Assembly (NCBI GenBank): GCA_963731205.1
Contig: CAVSUJ010000002.1
Span: forward strand, 1,922,001 to 1,986,000
Reading direction: 5' to 3'
DNA: 64,000 nt
Origin: DATAZK01 sp963731205
GTDB lineage: Bacteria > Actinomycetota > Actinomycetes > Frankiales > Frankiaceae
The notes below the pieces were generated by a model, which saw only the letters and a program-made list of their open reading frames with translations, searched no databases and was not told the origin of the DNA. A program made the translations under genes and the position numbers. Shown one piece after another: positions 36,782 to 45,669 of this stretch (its first letter is position 1; each line of letters begins with the position of its first letter).

Positions 36782-39189
36782 GCCCCGCGCCGCTGGGCGG
36801 CCTGCGGGTCGTCGACACATCGACCGGTATCAGCGGCGCCTACATGACGAAGCTCTTCATCGACGGCGGCGCCGACGTCGTCAAGGTCGAGCCGCCGGGC
36901 GGCGATCCGCTGCGTCAGTGGTCGGCGTCGGGCGCGACCGGAGATCAGGCAGGGGCACTGTTTCGTTTCCTGGCGGCGGGCAAGCGTTCAGTGGTCGGCA
37001 CACCCGAAAATTCCGATATCCAAAGGCTGATCGCCACTGCCGATCTGCTCGTCGATTCCGGTGTTGCGGGCATCGACCCCCGAGCACTCTTCGCGTCGGA
37101 CCCTCAGCTCGTGGTGTGCTCGATCACGCCCTACGGGCTCACCGGTCCGTACGCAGGACGTCCGGCGACGGAGTTCACCGTGCAGGCCGAGTGCGGCTCG
37201 ATCGCCGGGCGCGGCACCCTTGATCGTCCGCCGGTGCAGGCGGGCGGGCGCATCGCGGAATGGTCGGCGGGCGCGACGGCGGCCGCGGCGGCGATGGCCG
37301 TGCTGAAGCGTTCGACCCTGACCGGCGAAGGCGCGCTCCTCGACGTCTCGTGGTTCGAGGTCATGATCCTCGCCACCAATCTCTTCAGCGACCTGATGTT
37401 CAGCCTGATGGGTCGCCCCCAGGTTCCTGGCCCACCGCGCAGCGTCGAGCTGCCTTCCATCGACCCGACCTCCGACGGCTGGGTCGGCTTCAACACCAAC
37501 GGAGCCCAGCATTGGCGGGCTTTTGCCGAGCTCGTCGAGCGTCCCGATCTCGTCGGACATCCGCAATTCGGCAACATCGCCGGTCGCATCGCCCAGCGCG
37601 CCGAATGGGACGCGATCGTCCGTGCCTATACCGCTGTCCGCCCGACCTCGGAGGTGCTCGCCCGCGCCGAAGAGCTACGGGTGCCGGCGGCGCGGGTCAA
37701 CGACGGCCGCAGCGTGCTGACCGAGGAGCAGGTCATCGCCCGCGAGTTCTACGCCACCGATCCGGCGACGGGGGTGCGTAGCCCCCGCCCGCACTATCTG
37801 CGCAACGGGGAGCGTCCGGCGACGGGCGGCCCGGCTCCCGAACTCGGCGCCGATGATCCCGCGGAGCTGGCGCGCGAGCGTCCGGCGCCAAGCCTGCCGG
37901 CGAAGGGCGAATTGCCACTCGCCGGCGTGAAAGTCCTTGATCTGACGGCCTGGTGGGCCGGTCCCGCCGTCGCGCAGGTGCTCGCGGCGATGGGCGCCGA
38001 GGCCGTACACGTCGAGTCGCTCGCCCACCTCGACCCGATGCGGCTGGCGAGTGCCGTGATGTTCATGGGCCGCGATCGCTGGTGGGAGTTCAGCGGGTTC
38101 CACCTGGCGATCAACTCGAACAAGAAGGGCGTCACGATCGACCTGGCCGGCGGCTCGGGTGACGCCGGCGACGCCGATGAAGGACGCGCGCTGCTGCGCA
38201 AGCTCGTCGAGTGGGCTGACATCGTGGTCGAGAACTACACGCCGCGAGTGCTCGAGCGGTGGGGGATGGGCTGGGAGACGGTTCACGCCCTCAACCCGAA
38301 GGCCGTGATGATGCGGATGCCGGCGTTCGGGCTCGACGGCCCGTGGCGCGGCCGGCTCGGCTTCGCCCAGACCGTCGAGCAGATGTCGGGCATGGCCTGG
38401 GTGACGGGTTTCGCCGACGGTGAGCCGCTCGTGCCCCGCGGTCCGTGCGATCCGATCGGCGGCATGCACGCCACCTTCGCCGTGCTTGTCGCGCTGGCGG
38501 CGCGCGATGCGTCCGGTGAAGGCCAGCTCGTCGAGGCGCCGCTGCTGGACAGCGCGCTGAACATGACCGCCGAGCAGGTGATCGAGTACACGGCCACCGG
38601 CCAGGTGCTGGGGCGGGAAGGAAATCGCTCGCCCTCGGCGGCGCCGCAGGGGTTGTACGCGTGCCACCAGCCCGAAGCCATGGGCACCGCAGATGAGCAG
38701 TGGCTGGCGATTTCGGTCGCGAACGATGAGCAATGGCAGGCCCTGGTGAAGGTGCTCGGATCGCCGGAGTGGGCGCTGGATCCCGAGCTCGCCACGCACG
38801 CCGGGCGCCGGGCCGCCGGCGACGAACTCGACGCGCGCCTCGGTGCCTGGGCTCGCGGACGCGACCTCGCCGAGAGCGTCGATCTGCTGATCTCCGCCGG
38901 TGTTCCGGCAGCCCGCCTCACCTCCCCCCGCGCGCTGCTGACCAACCCGCATCTGGTGGCCCGCGGCTACCTCGAGGACGTGCCGAACGAGGTCGTCGGC
39001 ACCCATCCGGTCCCTGGCCTGCCGCTGCGGATGTCCGGGGTGAACCGTTGGATCCGGGAGGGAGCGTTCCTCGTCGGGGAGCACAACGAAGAGGTGCTGA
39101 GCGGCATCCTGGGACTGACGGCAGCTGATCTCGAGCGGCTGACGGCGACGGGCATCATCGGCACCGAGCCGCCGCATCAGACCGGATGA
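36778..39189 (+). CDS. Tandem-fused CaiB/BaiF CoA transferase (two domains)
   Basis: An 803-aa protein made of two class III CoA-transferase units, starting with ATG 36778 that overlaps the previous stop. Unit 1 (~1-375) has GGLRVVDTSTGISGAYMT, LVVCSITPYGLTGPYAG, and SWFEVMILATNLFSD. Unit 2 (~380-803) has LAGVKVLDLTAWWAGPAVAQ, NSNKKGVTIDLAG, MPAFGLDGPWRGRLGFAQ, PCDPIGGMHATFAVLVAL (Asp nucleophile position) and EAPLLDSALNMTAEQVIEY. In unit 1 the Asp-containing GD/DP motif is not evident, so perhaps only one unit is catalytic. Family enzymes move CoA between acyl groups by half-of-sites chemistry, normally as interlocked dimers. The fusion could be an intramolecular version. Substrates are unknown. 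Confidence 0.87.
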   Translation: MSPAPLGGLRVVDTSTGISGAYMTKLFIDGGADVVKVEPPGGDPLRQWSASGATGDQAGALFRFLAAGKRSVVGTPENSDIQRLIATADLLVDSGVAGIDPRALFASDPQLVVCSITPYGLTGPYAGRPATEFTVQAECGSIAGRGTLDRPPVQAGGRIAEWSAGATAAAAAMAVLKRSTLTGEGALLDVSWFEVMILATNLFSDLMFSLMGRPQVPGPPRSVELPSIDPTSDGWVGFNTNGAQHWRAFAELVERPDLVGHPQFGNIAGRIAQRAEWDAIVRAYTAVRPTSEVLARAEELRVPAARVNDGRSVLTEEQVIAREFYATDPATGVRSPRPHYLRNGERPATGGPAPELGADDPAELARERPAPSLPAKGELPLAGVKVLDLTAWWAGPAVAQVLAAMGAEAVHVESLAHLDPMRLASAVMFMGRDRWWEFSGFHLAINSNKKGVTIDLAGGSGDAGDADEGRALLRKLVEWADIVVENYTPRVLERWGMGWETVHALNPKAVMMRMPAFGLDGPWRGRLGFAQTVEQMSGMAWVTGFADGEPLVPRGPCDPIGGMHATFAVLVALAARDASGEGQLVEAPLLDSALNMTAEQVIEYTATGQVLGREGNRSPSAAPQGLYACHQPEAMGTADEQWLAISVANDEQWQALVKVLGSPEWALDPELATHAGRRAAGDELDARLGAWARGRDLAESVDLLISAGVPAARLTSPRALLTNPHLVARGYLEDVPNEVVGTHPVPGLPLRMSGVNRWIREGAFLVGEHNEEVLSGILGLTAADLERLTATGIIGTEPPHQTG

Positions 39190-39216
39190 CTCCGGCCATG
39201 CCTTAGCGTTGTCGGG

Positions 39217-40125
39217 GTGGCACAGAACCTGAAGGTCCGCATCGGCGTCTCCCTTTCGGGTGACGACAAGGCTGATGGTGCCTCGTTCGCCGAACGCGTC
39301 GATGAGCTGGAAGAGCGCGGCATCGATTCGCTGTGGCTCTCGGAGCTGGTGTACTCGCCGCTCGTCGATCCTTTCATCGGGATGGCATACGCGCTGTCCC
39401 GGACGACGTCGCTGAAGGTTGGCACGGGCGTCGCGGTGCTTCCTGGCCGCTCGCCGATCCTGGTCGCCAAGCAGCTTGCGTCGCTGGCCCGGCTCGCCCC
39501 CAAGCGCGTCCTTCCGGTCTTCGGGCTGTCGCCTGCCCGTCCCGACGAACGCGTCGCCTTTCCGGTGCCGAAGGGGCAGCGCGGCGCGGTGTTCGACGAG
39601 TCGCTGGAAGTGGTGCGCCGGCTGCTACGCGAGCCATCGGTGAGCTTTCACGGCGAATTCTTCGACATCGACGATGCCTCGATCGGGGAGCCACCACAGC
39701 CGCCACTGGACATCTGGCTCGGGGGCAGCGCACCGGCGGGCCTGCGCCGGATCGGCCGCTACGCCGATGGCTGGCTGGGAAGCTTCATCACGCCGGAAGA
39801 GGCGGCTGCGGGCGTCGAGACGATCAAGGCGGCGGCGGCCGAGGCCGGCCGCGAGATCGACCCGGATCACTACGGGATCAGCCTCCCGGTCGCGTTCGGG
39901 GAGCTTCCTCCGCAGCTCATCTCATTCATCCGGATGCGCCGGGCGGACGTCGACCTCGCGTCGCTGATCCCGCAGGGATGGGATGAGGCACGCGCTCTGA
40001 TCGCCCGCTACATCGAGGCCGGGCTGAGCAAGTTCGTCGTCAGGGCTTCCGGCCCGGGTGGCACTGAGACGCCGGAGGACTTCTTGTCCGGTTTCATCAC
40101 TGAACTTCTGCCGCTGCAGACCTGA
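39217..40125 (+). CDS. LLM-class F420-dependent oxidoreductase
   Basis: A 302-aa luciferase-like fold protein from the GTG at 39217. It has ERVDELEERGIDSLWLSE, LKVGTGVAVLPGRSPILVAKQLASL, GSAPAGLRRIGRYADGWLGS and ARYIEAGLSKFVVR, typical of F420-dependent members such as the mycobacterial F420 glucose-6-phosphate dehydrogenase relatives. It follows the fused CoA transferase by 27 bp on the same strand. It is therefore likely part of the same transcription unit and may oxidise or reduce a CoA-ester-derived substrate. The substrate is not known. Confidence 0.87.
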   Translation: MAQNLKVRIGVSLSGDDKADGASFAERVDELEERGIDSLWLSELVYSPLVDPFIGMAYALSRTTSLKVGTGVAVLPGRSPILVAKQLASLARLAPKRVLPVFGLSPARPDERVAFPVPKGQRGAVFDESLEVVRRLLREPSVSFHGEFFDIDDASIGEPPQPPLDIWLGGSAPAGLRRIGRYADGWLGSFITPEEAAAGVETIKAAAAEAGREIDPDHYGISLPVAFGELPPQLISFIRMRRADVDLASLIPQGWDEARALIARYIEAGLSKFVVRASGPGGTETPEDFLSGFITELLPLQT

Positions 40126-40216
40126 CGATCCGCAGCTCAACCGGCCACTCTTCCCCGAACGGGTGGACTTCTGGCCGCCCGGTAATGGCGCCTACGGCCG
40201 TGCCGATAGCCCGACC

Positions 40217-40450
40217 GTGGCAGCGTTGATTCTCGGAAGCACCGGCGCCTCCTGCCGTCCGCGCGGTATCGCGGCGTCGGACGTGCTTCATGCGGTGCGC
40301 GCGGTGGACTGCACGACCTTGTGCGGCGCGCCGGTGGTGTTCGTCTTCCTGGAGACCGAGTTTCCCGGTCCCGATCTCGAAGCGCCGATCTGCTCCGACT
40401 GCTCCAACCTGGCGCTCGACGAAGCCCGATCCGACGCCGCTTTCATCTGA
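40217..40450 (+). CDS. Small protein with two cysteine pairs
   Basis: Up to 77 aa, probably real because of its conserved-looking cysteine layout: DCTTLCGAPVVFVF followed by ICSDCSNLALDEA. The Cys-x4-Cys and Cys-x2-Cys pairs lie about 21 residues apart and could bind zinc. Starts at GTG 40217 or 40283 are both possible and no good ribosome binding site is seen. The same frame stays open back to 40058, overlapping the LLM gene, but that part looks non-coding. Function unknown. Confidence 0.45.
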   Translation: MAALILGSTGASCRPRGIAASDVLHAVRAVDCTTLCGAPVVFVFLETEFPGPDLEAPICSDCSNLALDEARSDAAFI

Positions 40451-40626
40451 GAAACGTCCGGAGTCGCTGAACTCATCGGATGTGCGGGCTGATCAGCAAG
40501 GCTGTGGACGAGGCGGCGCTGCATCCCCCAGCAGAGAGCACCGCCCCGCCGCATGGACCAACGAGGCGGAGGCCGATCGGTCGTCGGTTGCGCCCTGTGT
40601 TCTGCGCCACCGGCCTTCTTTCGATT

Positions 40627-41583
40627 CTAGTTCTCGAGCGCTCGCGTCAGGCCGTCGCACACCTCGGGCAGCAGCGGCGATCCGGCGCCGTCCGCGCTGA
40701 CCTGCGCCAGCGCGTACTCGGTGAGCAGGCCACTCAAGGAGACGGCGAGAGCGCGGGCCCGTAGTTCACGGTCGGCGTCGATCGGGCCGTATGCGGCGAA
40801 AAATGTCTGACGCGATGGGCCGCTGAACGCCGCGAACGCGATCGACAGATCGACCGCAGGATCGGCCAGGCACAGGTCTCCCCAATCGATCACGCCCGTG
40901 ATGGCGGCGCCGGCGATGAGGACGTGGCGGACGTGAAGGTCGCCGTGGCAGATGACTCCGGGCGCAGGCACCGGCAGCCGGGACGCCTGGCTGAGCAGGT
41001 CAGCAAGGGCATCGAAGGGGGCATTGATCCCACCGTCGCCGCGCTCGCGCAGCCGGGCCAGGCACTCCGCGGTTCTGGCCGCGCGCTGCGCCGGATATCC
41101 GCGTCCGAGCGGGTCGGACGGGAGGGCCGCGTCGCCGGCGACCGCGAACTCGCCCGGCGGCAGGCCGTGCAGCACGCGCAGGAACGTGCCGAGCTGACCG
41201 GCGATCGCGACCCGCTCTCGAGGCGCCGCTTCGGCGAGCTCAGCGCCTGGCAGCATCCTTGCACCCCAGAACGGCCATCCATCGACGCCCTGATCGCTCT
41301 CGGTGGCGTACGCCGGAACCGGGATGGGCAGCGGCAGCAACGGCGCCAGTTCTGGCAGCCAGGCAAGCTCGCGCCGGATCCCGGGCAGCGCGATCGCTCG
41401 CCGGGGAAACCTGAAGATCAGTTCACCCCATCGGGTAGTTCGGAAGCGGACCGCCGTGTTGTCCCATCCCTGGGCGAACAGCTCCGCCTCGCTGCCGCTC
41501 AGATCGGGAAAGACGCCGCCGACCAGCCGTTCGGCCTCAGCGAGGGTGATCTCCCTCTCGGGAGTCCACGCGGGCTGGGTCAC
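40627..41583 (-). CDS. Aminoglycoside phosphotransferase-like kinase
   Basis: A 318-aa APH/choline-kinase-fold protein from the GTG at 41583. It has AQGWDNTAVRF near the start (nucleotide-binding lobe), ELIFRFPRRAIALPGIRRELAWLPEL, the Brenner-type catalytic motif ICHGDLHVRHVLI, and VIDWGDLCLADPAVDLSIAF for metal binding. Family members phosphorylate aminoglycosides, macrolides, choline, homoserine or other small molecules. No resistance substrate can be inferred from sequence, and the gene is chromosomal with no mobile neighbours, so a housekeeping small-molecule kinase is at least as likely. It is divergent from the GGDEF-EAL gene, with ~130 bp between starts. Confidence 0.87.
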   Translation of the reverse strand: MTQPAWTPEREITLAEAERLVGGVFPDLSGSEAELFAQGWDNTAVRFRTTRWGELIFRFPRRAIALPGIRRELAWLPELAPLLPLPIPVPAYATESDQGVDGWPFWGARMLPGAELAEAAPRERVAIAGQLGTFLRVLHGLPPGEFAVAGDAALPSDPLGRGYPAQRAARTAECLARLRERGDGGINAPFDALADLLSQASRLPVPAPGVICHGDLHVRHVLIAGAAITGVIDWGDLCLADPAVDLSIAFAAFSGPSRQTFFAAYGPIDADRELRARALAVSLSGLLTEYALAQVSADGAGSPLLPEVCDGLTRALEN

Positions 41584-41712
41584 GGGCGGACTCTAGGCGC
41601 CGGCTCGACCGCAAGAAAGTCAGCAGTTCAGCTAGCCGCCGAACGTCCCGACGATCTTAGTGAAGTACCGATTTGTCGGGCTTCGCCGCTCCATATCCGC
41701 CAAGGGGGGTTC

Positions 41713-44283
41713 GTGGCACAACCCGTAGGTGCGCCGCCGATCGTCCGGGCGCGGCAGGCGAGCACCGGAGCGAGTGTCAGCAGCCGGCGGCTCTGGGCCG
41801 AGGACCTCAAGCGCACCGGCCTGAGTCCGCTGGGCCGCAACTTTCCCGGTGGCGCGCTCCTCGTCTTCGACGAGCAACTCCGATTCCTTGCTGCGGGAGG
41901 CGGCGGCCTTGCCGACGTCGGGCTCTCGCGGCCGATGGTCGAGGGCAAGACGCTCGAGGAGGCCTTCGGGCCGGAAGTTGCCGCTGCGCTAGAGGGTCCC
42001 TACCGGCAGGCGTTGCAGGGCAAGGACGTCTCGGTGGAGATGTCGTTGCTGGGTCGCACGCTGCTGCAGCGGCTCACCGGTGTCCGCGACAACGAAGGAC
42101 TCCTGCTCGGCGGCATGAGCTTCGTCCAGGACGTCACCGAGTCGCGGGCGTACCAGCAGGATCTGCTGGAGTCGGCGGAGCGCTTCCGGCTGGCGTTCGA
42201 CAACGCACCCATCGGCAAGGCCGTCGTCGAGCTCGACGGCACCTTCCGCCAGGTGAATCCGGCGCTGTGCCGGCTCACCGGCTATGACCGGGAAACCCTG
42301 CTGACGCTGACGTTTCAGGAGATCACGCACCCCGACGATCTGGCCGCCGACCTCGAGCTGCTCGATGAGGTCGTGCGCGGGGTGCGGCAGAACTACGAGA
42401 TCGAGAAGCGCTACCGCAAGCCCTCCGGCGAGTACGTCTGGACCCTGCTGTCGGTGGGGGTCGTGCGGTCGGCCGCCGGCGATCCGCTCTATTTCATCTC
42501 CCAGGTTCAGGACACCACCGAGCGCAAGCGTCATCAGGTCGAGCTGCTCGACGCGCACCACTTCCAGCAGGCGGTCTTCGCCGTGTCGCCCGACACGATC
42601 CATGTGTTCGACGTGCACACCAGTCGAATGCTGTGGACCAGCCGTTCCATGCACGAACTGCTCGGCTACACCCCTGAGGAGATCGACGCCTTCGAGCGGA
42701 GCGCGTCGCAACACATCATCCCCGAGCCGGACTTCGTGCGCTTCAACGCGGCGATCGCCGCGTCCTGCGCCTCCGGCGACGGTGAGGTGACCGAGGTCCG
42801 CCATCAGGTACGCAATCGCGACGGCCGGCTGCAATGGGTGTCCAACCGGCTGACGCCCTTCCAGCGCGGCGTCGACGGCGTCGTCACCCACCTGCTGGGA
42901 GTCACCCGGGACGTGACCGACGCGGTCGCGTTCGAGGAGCGGCTCGAGCACGCCGCCCTGCACGATGACCTGACGGGACTGCCGAACCGGCGGCTCATCA
43001 ACCGCCGGCTTGGTGAGGCGCTCGAGCAGATCCGCAAGGAGGAGGGGACGGCGCAGCAGCGCGAGATCGCCGTCCTGTTCTGCGATCTGGACGGTTTCAA
43101 GCGCGTCAACGATGCTCACGGCCACCAGATCGGTGATTCGCTCCTGCGGGTCAGCGCCAGCCGCCTGGTCAGCGCGACCCGCGAGGGCGACACGGTCGGC
43201 CGGATGGGCGGCGACGAGTTCGTCGTCATCCTGACGGTGGCCGACGAGGACCCCGCGGCGGTCGCGCGCGAGGTCGCCGACCGCATCATCCGTGCGGTCG
43301 GTGAGCCCCTGGTGCTCGGCGCCGTGGAACACGCGATCACCGCGAGCGTCGGCATCTGCGTCGCCCAGCCGGGCACGACACCGCACGATCTGCTGCGCGA
43401 TGCCGACACCGCGATGTATCAGGCCAAGCTCAACGGCAAGGCCGGCCATGCGCTCTTCGTGCCGACCCTGCGCGAGGACGCCCGCGCTCGTGATGAGTTG
43501 GTGCGCGGCGTCCGGCAGTCCCTCGCCGACAACACGCTCGAGGTCCACTACCAGCCGATCGTCGATCCCCGCACGAGTCGGGTGACCGGGGTCGAGGCGC
43601 TGGTACGCATTCCCGGCCCGGACGGGCGGCTGCTCGACACCGCCGCCGCCATCGCCGCCGCGGAGCAGACCGGACTCATCGGCGCCGTCGGCGAGCGGGT
43701 GCTGCGCCGTTCCTGCGAGCAGGCAGCACGCTGGCGGCAGACACCGGAGCACGCCGACCTCTCGGTCGCGGTCAACTTGAGTGCGTCGGAGATCGCCCGT
43801 CCCGGGCTCTATGACCGGGTGACCGAGATCGTCGGCAGCACGCGCCTCGATCCCCACGCGTTGACGCTGGAGATCACCGAGTCGGTGCTGCTGGATGCTG
43901 GACCGACGACCGTCCAGGATCTGCGTCGCCTGCACGACGACGGTATCGGGATCGCGATCGACGACTTCGGCACCGGATATGCCGGGCTGCGCTACTTGGC
44001 GACGCTGCCGGTGACGGCCATCAAGGTTGACCGCTCCTTCACCGCGGGCCTGCCCGGCGATGCGGTTTCCGCCACGATCGTGCGCGCCACCATCGGACTC
44101 GCGAGCGAGCTTCGACTCACCTGCGTCGTCGAGGGTGTGGAAACGGCAGAGCAGCTCGCGGCCCTCCCGGAAGCGGCGCAGCTGCTGGTGCAGGGCTACT
44201 TCTTCGCCCGTCCCCAACCGGCCGGTGCCCCGCTCCCCGTCCTCATCTCACCCCTGGAAAACGCTGCAGCGTCGGCACTTTAG
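41713..44283 (+). CDS. PAS-GGDEF-EAL cyclic-di-GMP enzyme
   Basis: An 856-aa protein from the GTG at 41713 with AAGGGGGG upstream. The layout is an N-terminal PAS-like region (~30-145), PAS (~150-275, RFRLAFDNAPIGKAVVELDG), PAS (~280-410, VSPDTIHVFDVHTSRMLW), a diguanylate cyclase domain with intact GGDEF at 499-503 (VGRMGGDEFVVIL), and a phosphodiesterase domain with EALVR from 628 and IDDFGTGYAGLRYL. Both active-site motifs look intact, so it may make and degrade c-di-GMP, with the PAS domains setting the balance. No membrane segment is present, so it is cytosolic. It overlaps the 3' end of the pirin gene by 4 bp. Confidence 0.93.
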   Translation: MAQPVGAPPIVRARQASTGASVSSRRLWAEDLKRTGLSPLGRNFPGGALLVFDEQLRFLAAGGGGLADVGLSRPMVEGKTLEEAFGPEVAAALEGPYRQALQGKDVSVEMSLLGRTLLQRLTGVRDNEGLLLGGMSFVQDVTESRAYQQDLLESAERFRLAFDNAPIGKAVVELDGTFRQVNPALCRLTGYDRETLLTLTFQEITHPDDLAADLELLDEVVRGVRQNYEIEKRYRKPSGEYVWTLLSVGVVRSAAGDPLYFISQVQDTTERKRHQVELLDAHHFQQAVFAVSPDTIHVFDVHTSRMLWTSRSMHELLGYTPEEIDAFERSASQHIIPEPDFVRFNAAIAASCASGDGEVTEVRHQVRNRDGRLQWVSNRLTPFQRGVDGVVTHLLGVTRDVTDAVAFEERLEHAALHDDLTGLPNRRLINRRLGEALEQIRKEEGTAQQREIAVLFCDLDGFKRVNDAHGHQIGDSLLRVSASRLVSATREGDTVGRMGGDEFVVILTVADEDPAAVAREVADRIIRAVGEPLVLGAVEHAITASVGICVAQPGTTPHDLLRDADTAMYQAKLNGKAGHALFVPTLREDARARDELVRGVRQSLADNTLEVHYQPIVDPRTSRVTGVEALVRIPGPDGRLLDTAAAIAAAEQTGLIGAVGERVLRRSCEQAARWRQTPEHADLSVAVNLSASEIARPGLYDRVTEIVGSTRLDPHALTLEITESVLLDAGPTTVQDLRRLHDDGIGIAIDDFGTGYAGLRYLATLPVTAIKVDRSFTAGLPGDAVSATIVRATIGLASELRLTCVVEGVETAEQLAALPEAAQLLVQGYFFARPQPAGAPLPVLISPLENAAASAL

Positions 44284-45263
44284 GGATTGCCGGCCCTGCT
44301 CGACCACGGGGTCGGCGGCGCCGGGATCCGGTCGAGCGGGGAGCCGGTGTCACCGAAGCGCCCGGTGCCGTCAGCACCGCTTTCCCAGTCGGCCCTCGCG
44401 GAGTCCATCTCCTCGCGGGAGCGGCCCACGAAGTTCCACCACATCAGGATCGGCGACTCGAACGGCTCTCCGCCGAGCAGGAGCAGCCGGGCGCCTTCCG
44501 GCGCTGAGACCGGGAGCTCGTCTCGTCCCGTCCCGAGGTAGCCCAGTTCGCCCGGTACCACCCGTTGCCCGGCACCGAGTACGACAGCACCTGACAGCAC
44601 GACGATCGCGTATTCGTAGCCGGCGACGAGCGGCACCACGGCCCGTCCGCGCCGCAGGTCCAACTCGACGCCCACGTGGTTCGTGTCGCGCCGGGCCGGC
44701 GAGCTGACCCCCGCGAAATCCCCGACGAGAACGGTGGCGTCCGCCGCGCCGAGCTCGACCTGCGGCAACTGCGCATGGTGCTCGAACCCCGGAGCACCGT
44801 GGCGGGTCGCTTCGGGCTGCGCGACCCACAGCTGGATGCCGTGCATCTCCTGCTGCCGCCGTCCCGTGGACTCCTCGGCGTGGCTCACCCCGTGTCCCGC
44901 GGTCATCAGGTTGAGCTGGCCGGCCCGGATCTCCTGCTCCGAGCCGAGGCTGTCGCGGTGCAACAACTCCCCGGCCAGAAGCCAGGTGACGGTCTGCAGC
45001 CCGACATGCGGATGGGGACCGACGGCAACGCCGACGCTCGTGTCGGGATCGTCGGCGCCGGCTTCGAGGGCGGCGCTCTTCGTGCTGAGTGGTCCCATGT
45101 GGTCGGCGAAGCACCACGCCCCGACGGTGCGACGGGTGCGCCGCGGCAATGCTCGGCGTACCTGGACGCCGCCGACCTCAGCAGTCCTGCTCGGCGTGAT
45201 CTCTATGGGGCTCGCTGCTGGTGCACTCATGCTCCCGCTGCCTCGCTCGTTCTCCCAGTTCAT
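44280..45263 (-). CDS. Pirin family protein
   Basis: A 327-aa bicupin. The N-terminal cupin has VGPHPHVGLQTVTWLLAGE and HGVSHAEES, which give the metal-binding His/His/His/Glu set of pirins, and GELLHRDSLGSEQEI. The C-terminal cupin is degenerate. Bacterial pirins are iron- or copper-binding proteins with quercetinase or regulatory functions, so the exact activity is open. The ATG at 45263 has a better-spaced GGGAG than the internal ATG at 45230. It follows the lsr2 gene (77 bp) on the same strand and converges with an overlap on the GGDEF-EAL gene. Confidence 0.9.
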   Translation of the reverse strand: MNWENERGSGSMSAPAASPIEITPSRTAEVGGVQVRRALPRRTRRTVGAWCFADHMGPLSTKSAALEAGADDPDTSVGVAVGPHPHVGLQTVTWLLAGELLHRDSLGSEQEIRAGQLNLMTAGHGVSHAEESTGRRQQEMHGIQLWVAQPEATRHGAPGFEHHAQLPQVELGAADATVLVGDFAGVSSPARRDTNHVGVELDLRRGRAVVPLVAGYEYAIVVLSGAVVLGAGQRVVPGELGYLGTGRDELPVSAPEGARLLLLGGEPFESPILMWWNFVGRSREEMDSARADWESGADGTGRFGDTGSPLDRIPAPPTPWSSRAGNP

Positions 45264-45339
45264 CGACGCTCCCAGCGCGATGACGAACGTGTCCCAGTTC
45301 GCCGCCCGGGGTCAAGGGGCGCCCGCCGAATTCGCGGGT

Positions 45340-45669
45340 TCAGCGACGCTCGTACGCCTGCCGTAGGTACGCCGGGATACGTCCGCGGGCGCTGACCTCG
45401 AGCCCGCGGGCCCGCGCCCATGAGCGGATCGCTTGCGAGTCGTCGGCTCTCGTCGCGCCGACCGGGCTCGCGTGACTCGCTGCCAGGCGGCGGGTACCGG
45501 TCCGGCGCCCGGCCGCAACGTAGGGGTACAAGGCCGCGCGAAGCTTTTTCGCGTTTTTGCCGGAGAGATCAATTTCGTAGTCGAGGCCATCGATCGCGAA
45601 CCGCAACGTCTCTTCGGCTGGGCCGCCGTCAAGATCATCCACCAGCTCGACGATGCGCCTCTCTGCCAT
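45340..45669 (-). CDS. lsr2: Lsr2 nucleoid-associated protein
   Basis: A 109-aa H-NS-like DNA-bridging protein that silences AT-rich DNA. The N-terminal dimerisation half has RRIVELVDDLDGGPAEETL, DYEIDLSGKNAKKLRAALYPYV and AGRRTG. The C-terminal DNA-binding half has SQAIRSWARARGLEVSARGRIP, with the RGR minor-groove hook, ending in YLRQAYERR. The nearest ribosome binding site (AAAGGAGGG) is about 14 bases before the ATG at 45669, a long spacing that might lower translation. The upstream region is AT-richer than its surroundings, as expected for an autoregulated lsr2 gene. Confidence 0.92.
   Translation of the reverse strand: MAERRIVELVDDLDGGPAEETLRFAIDGLDYEIDLSGKNAKKLRAALYPYVAAGRRTGTRRLAASHASPVGATRADDSQAIRSWARARGLEVSARGRIPAYLRQAYERR

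Noticed and set aside
40627..41583. Calling the APH-like gene an antibiotic-resistance determinant
   Set aside because: Only the general kinase fold is supported; there are no substrate-specific motifs, mobile elements or resistance neighbours.
41989..44217. A 742-codon minus-strand frame opposite the GGDEF-EAL gene
   Set aside because: Antisense to intact PAS, GGDEF and EAL motifs; the translation is Arg/Gly/Asp-rich without domains.
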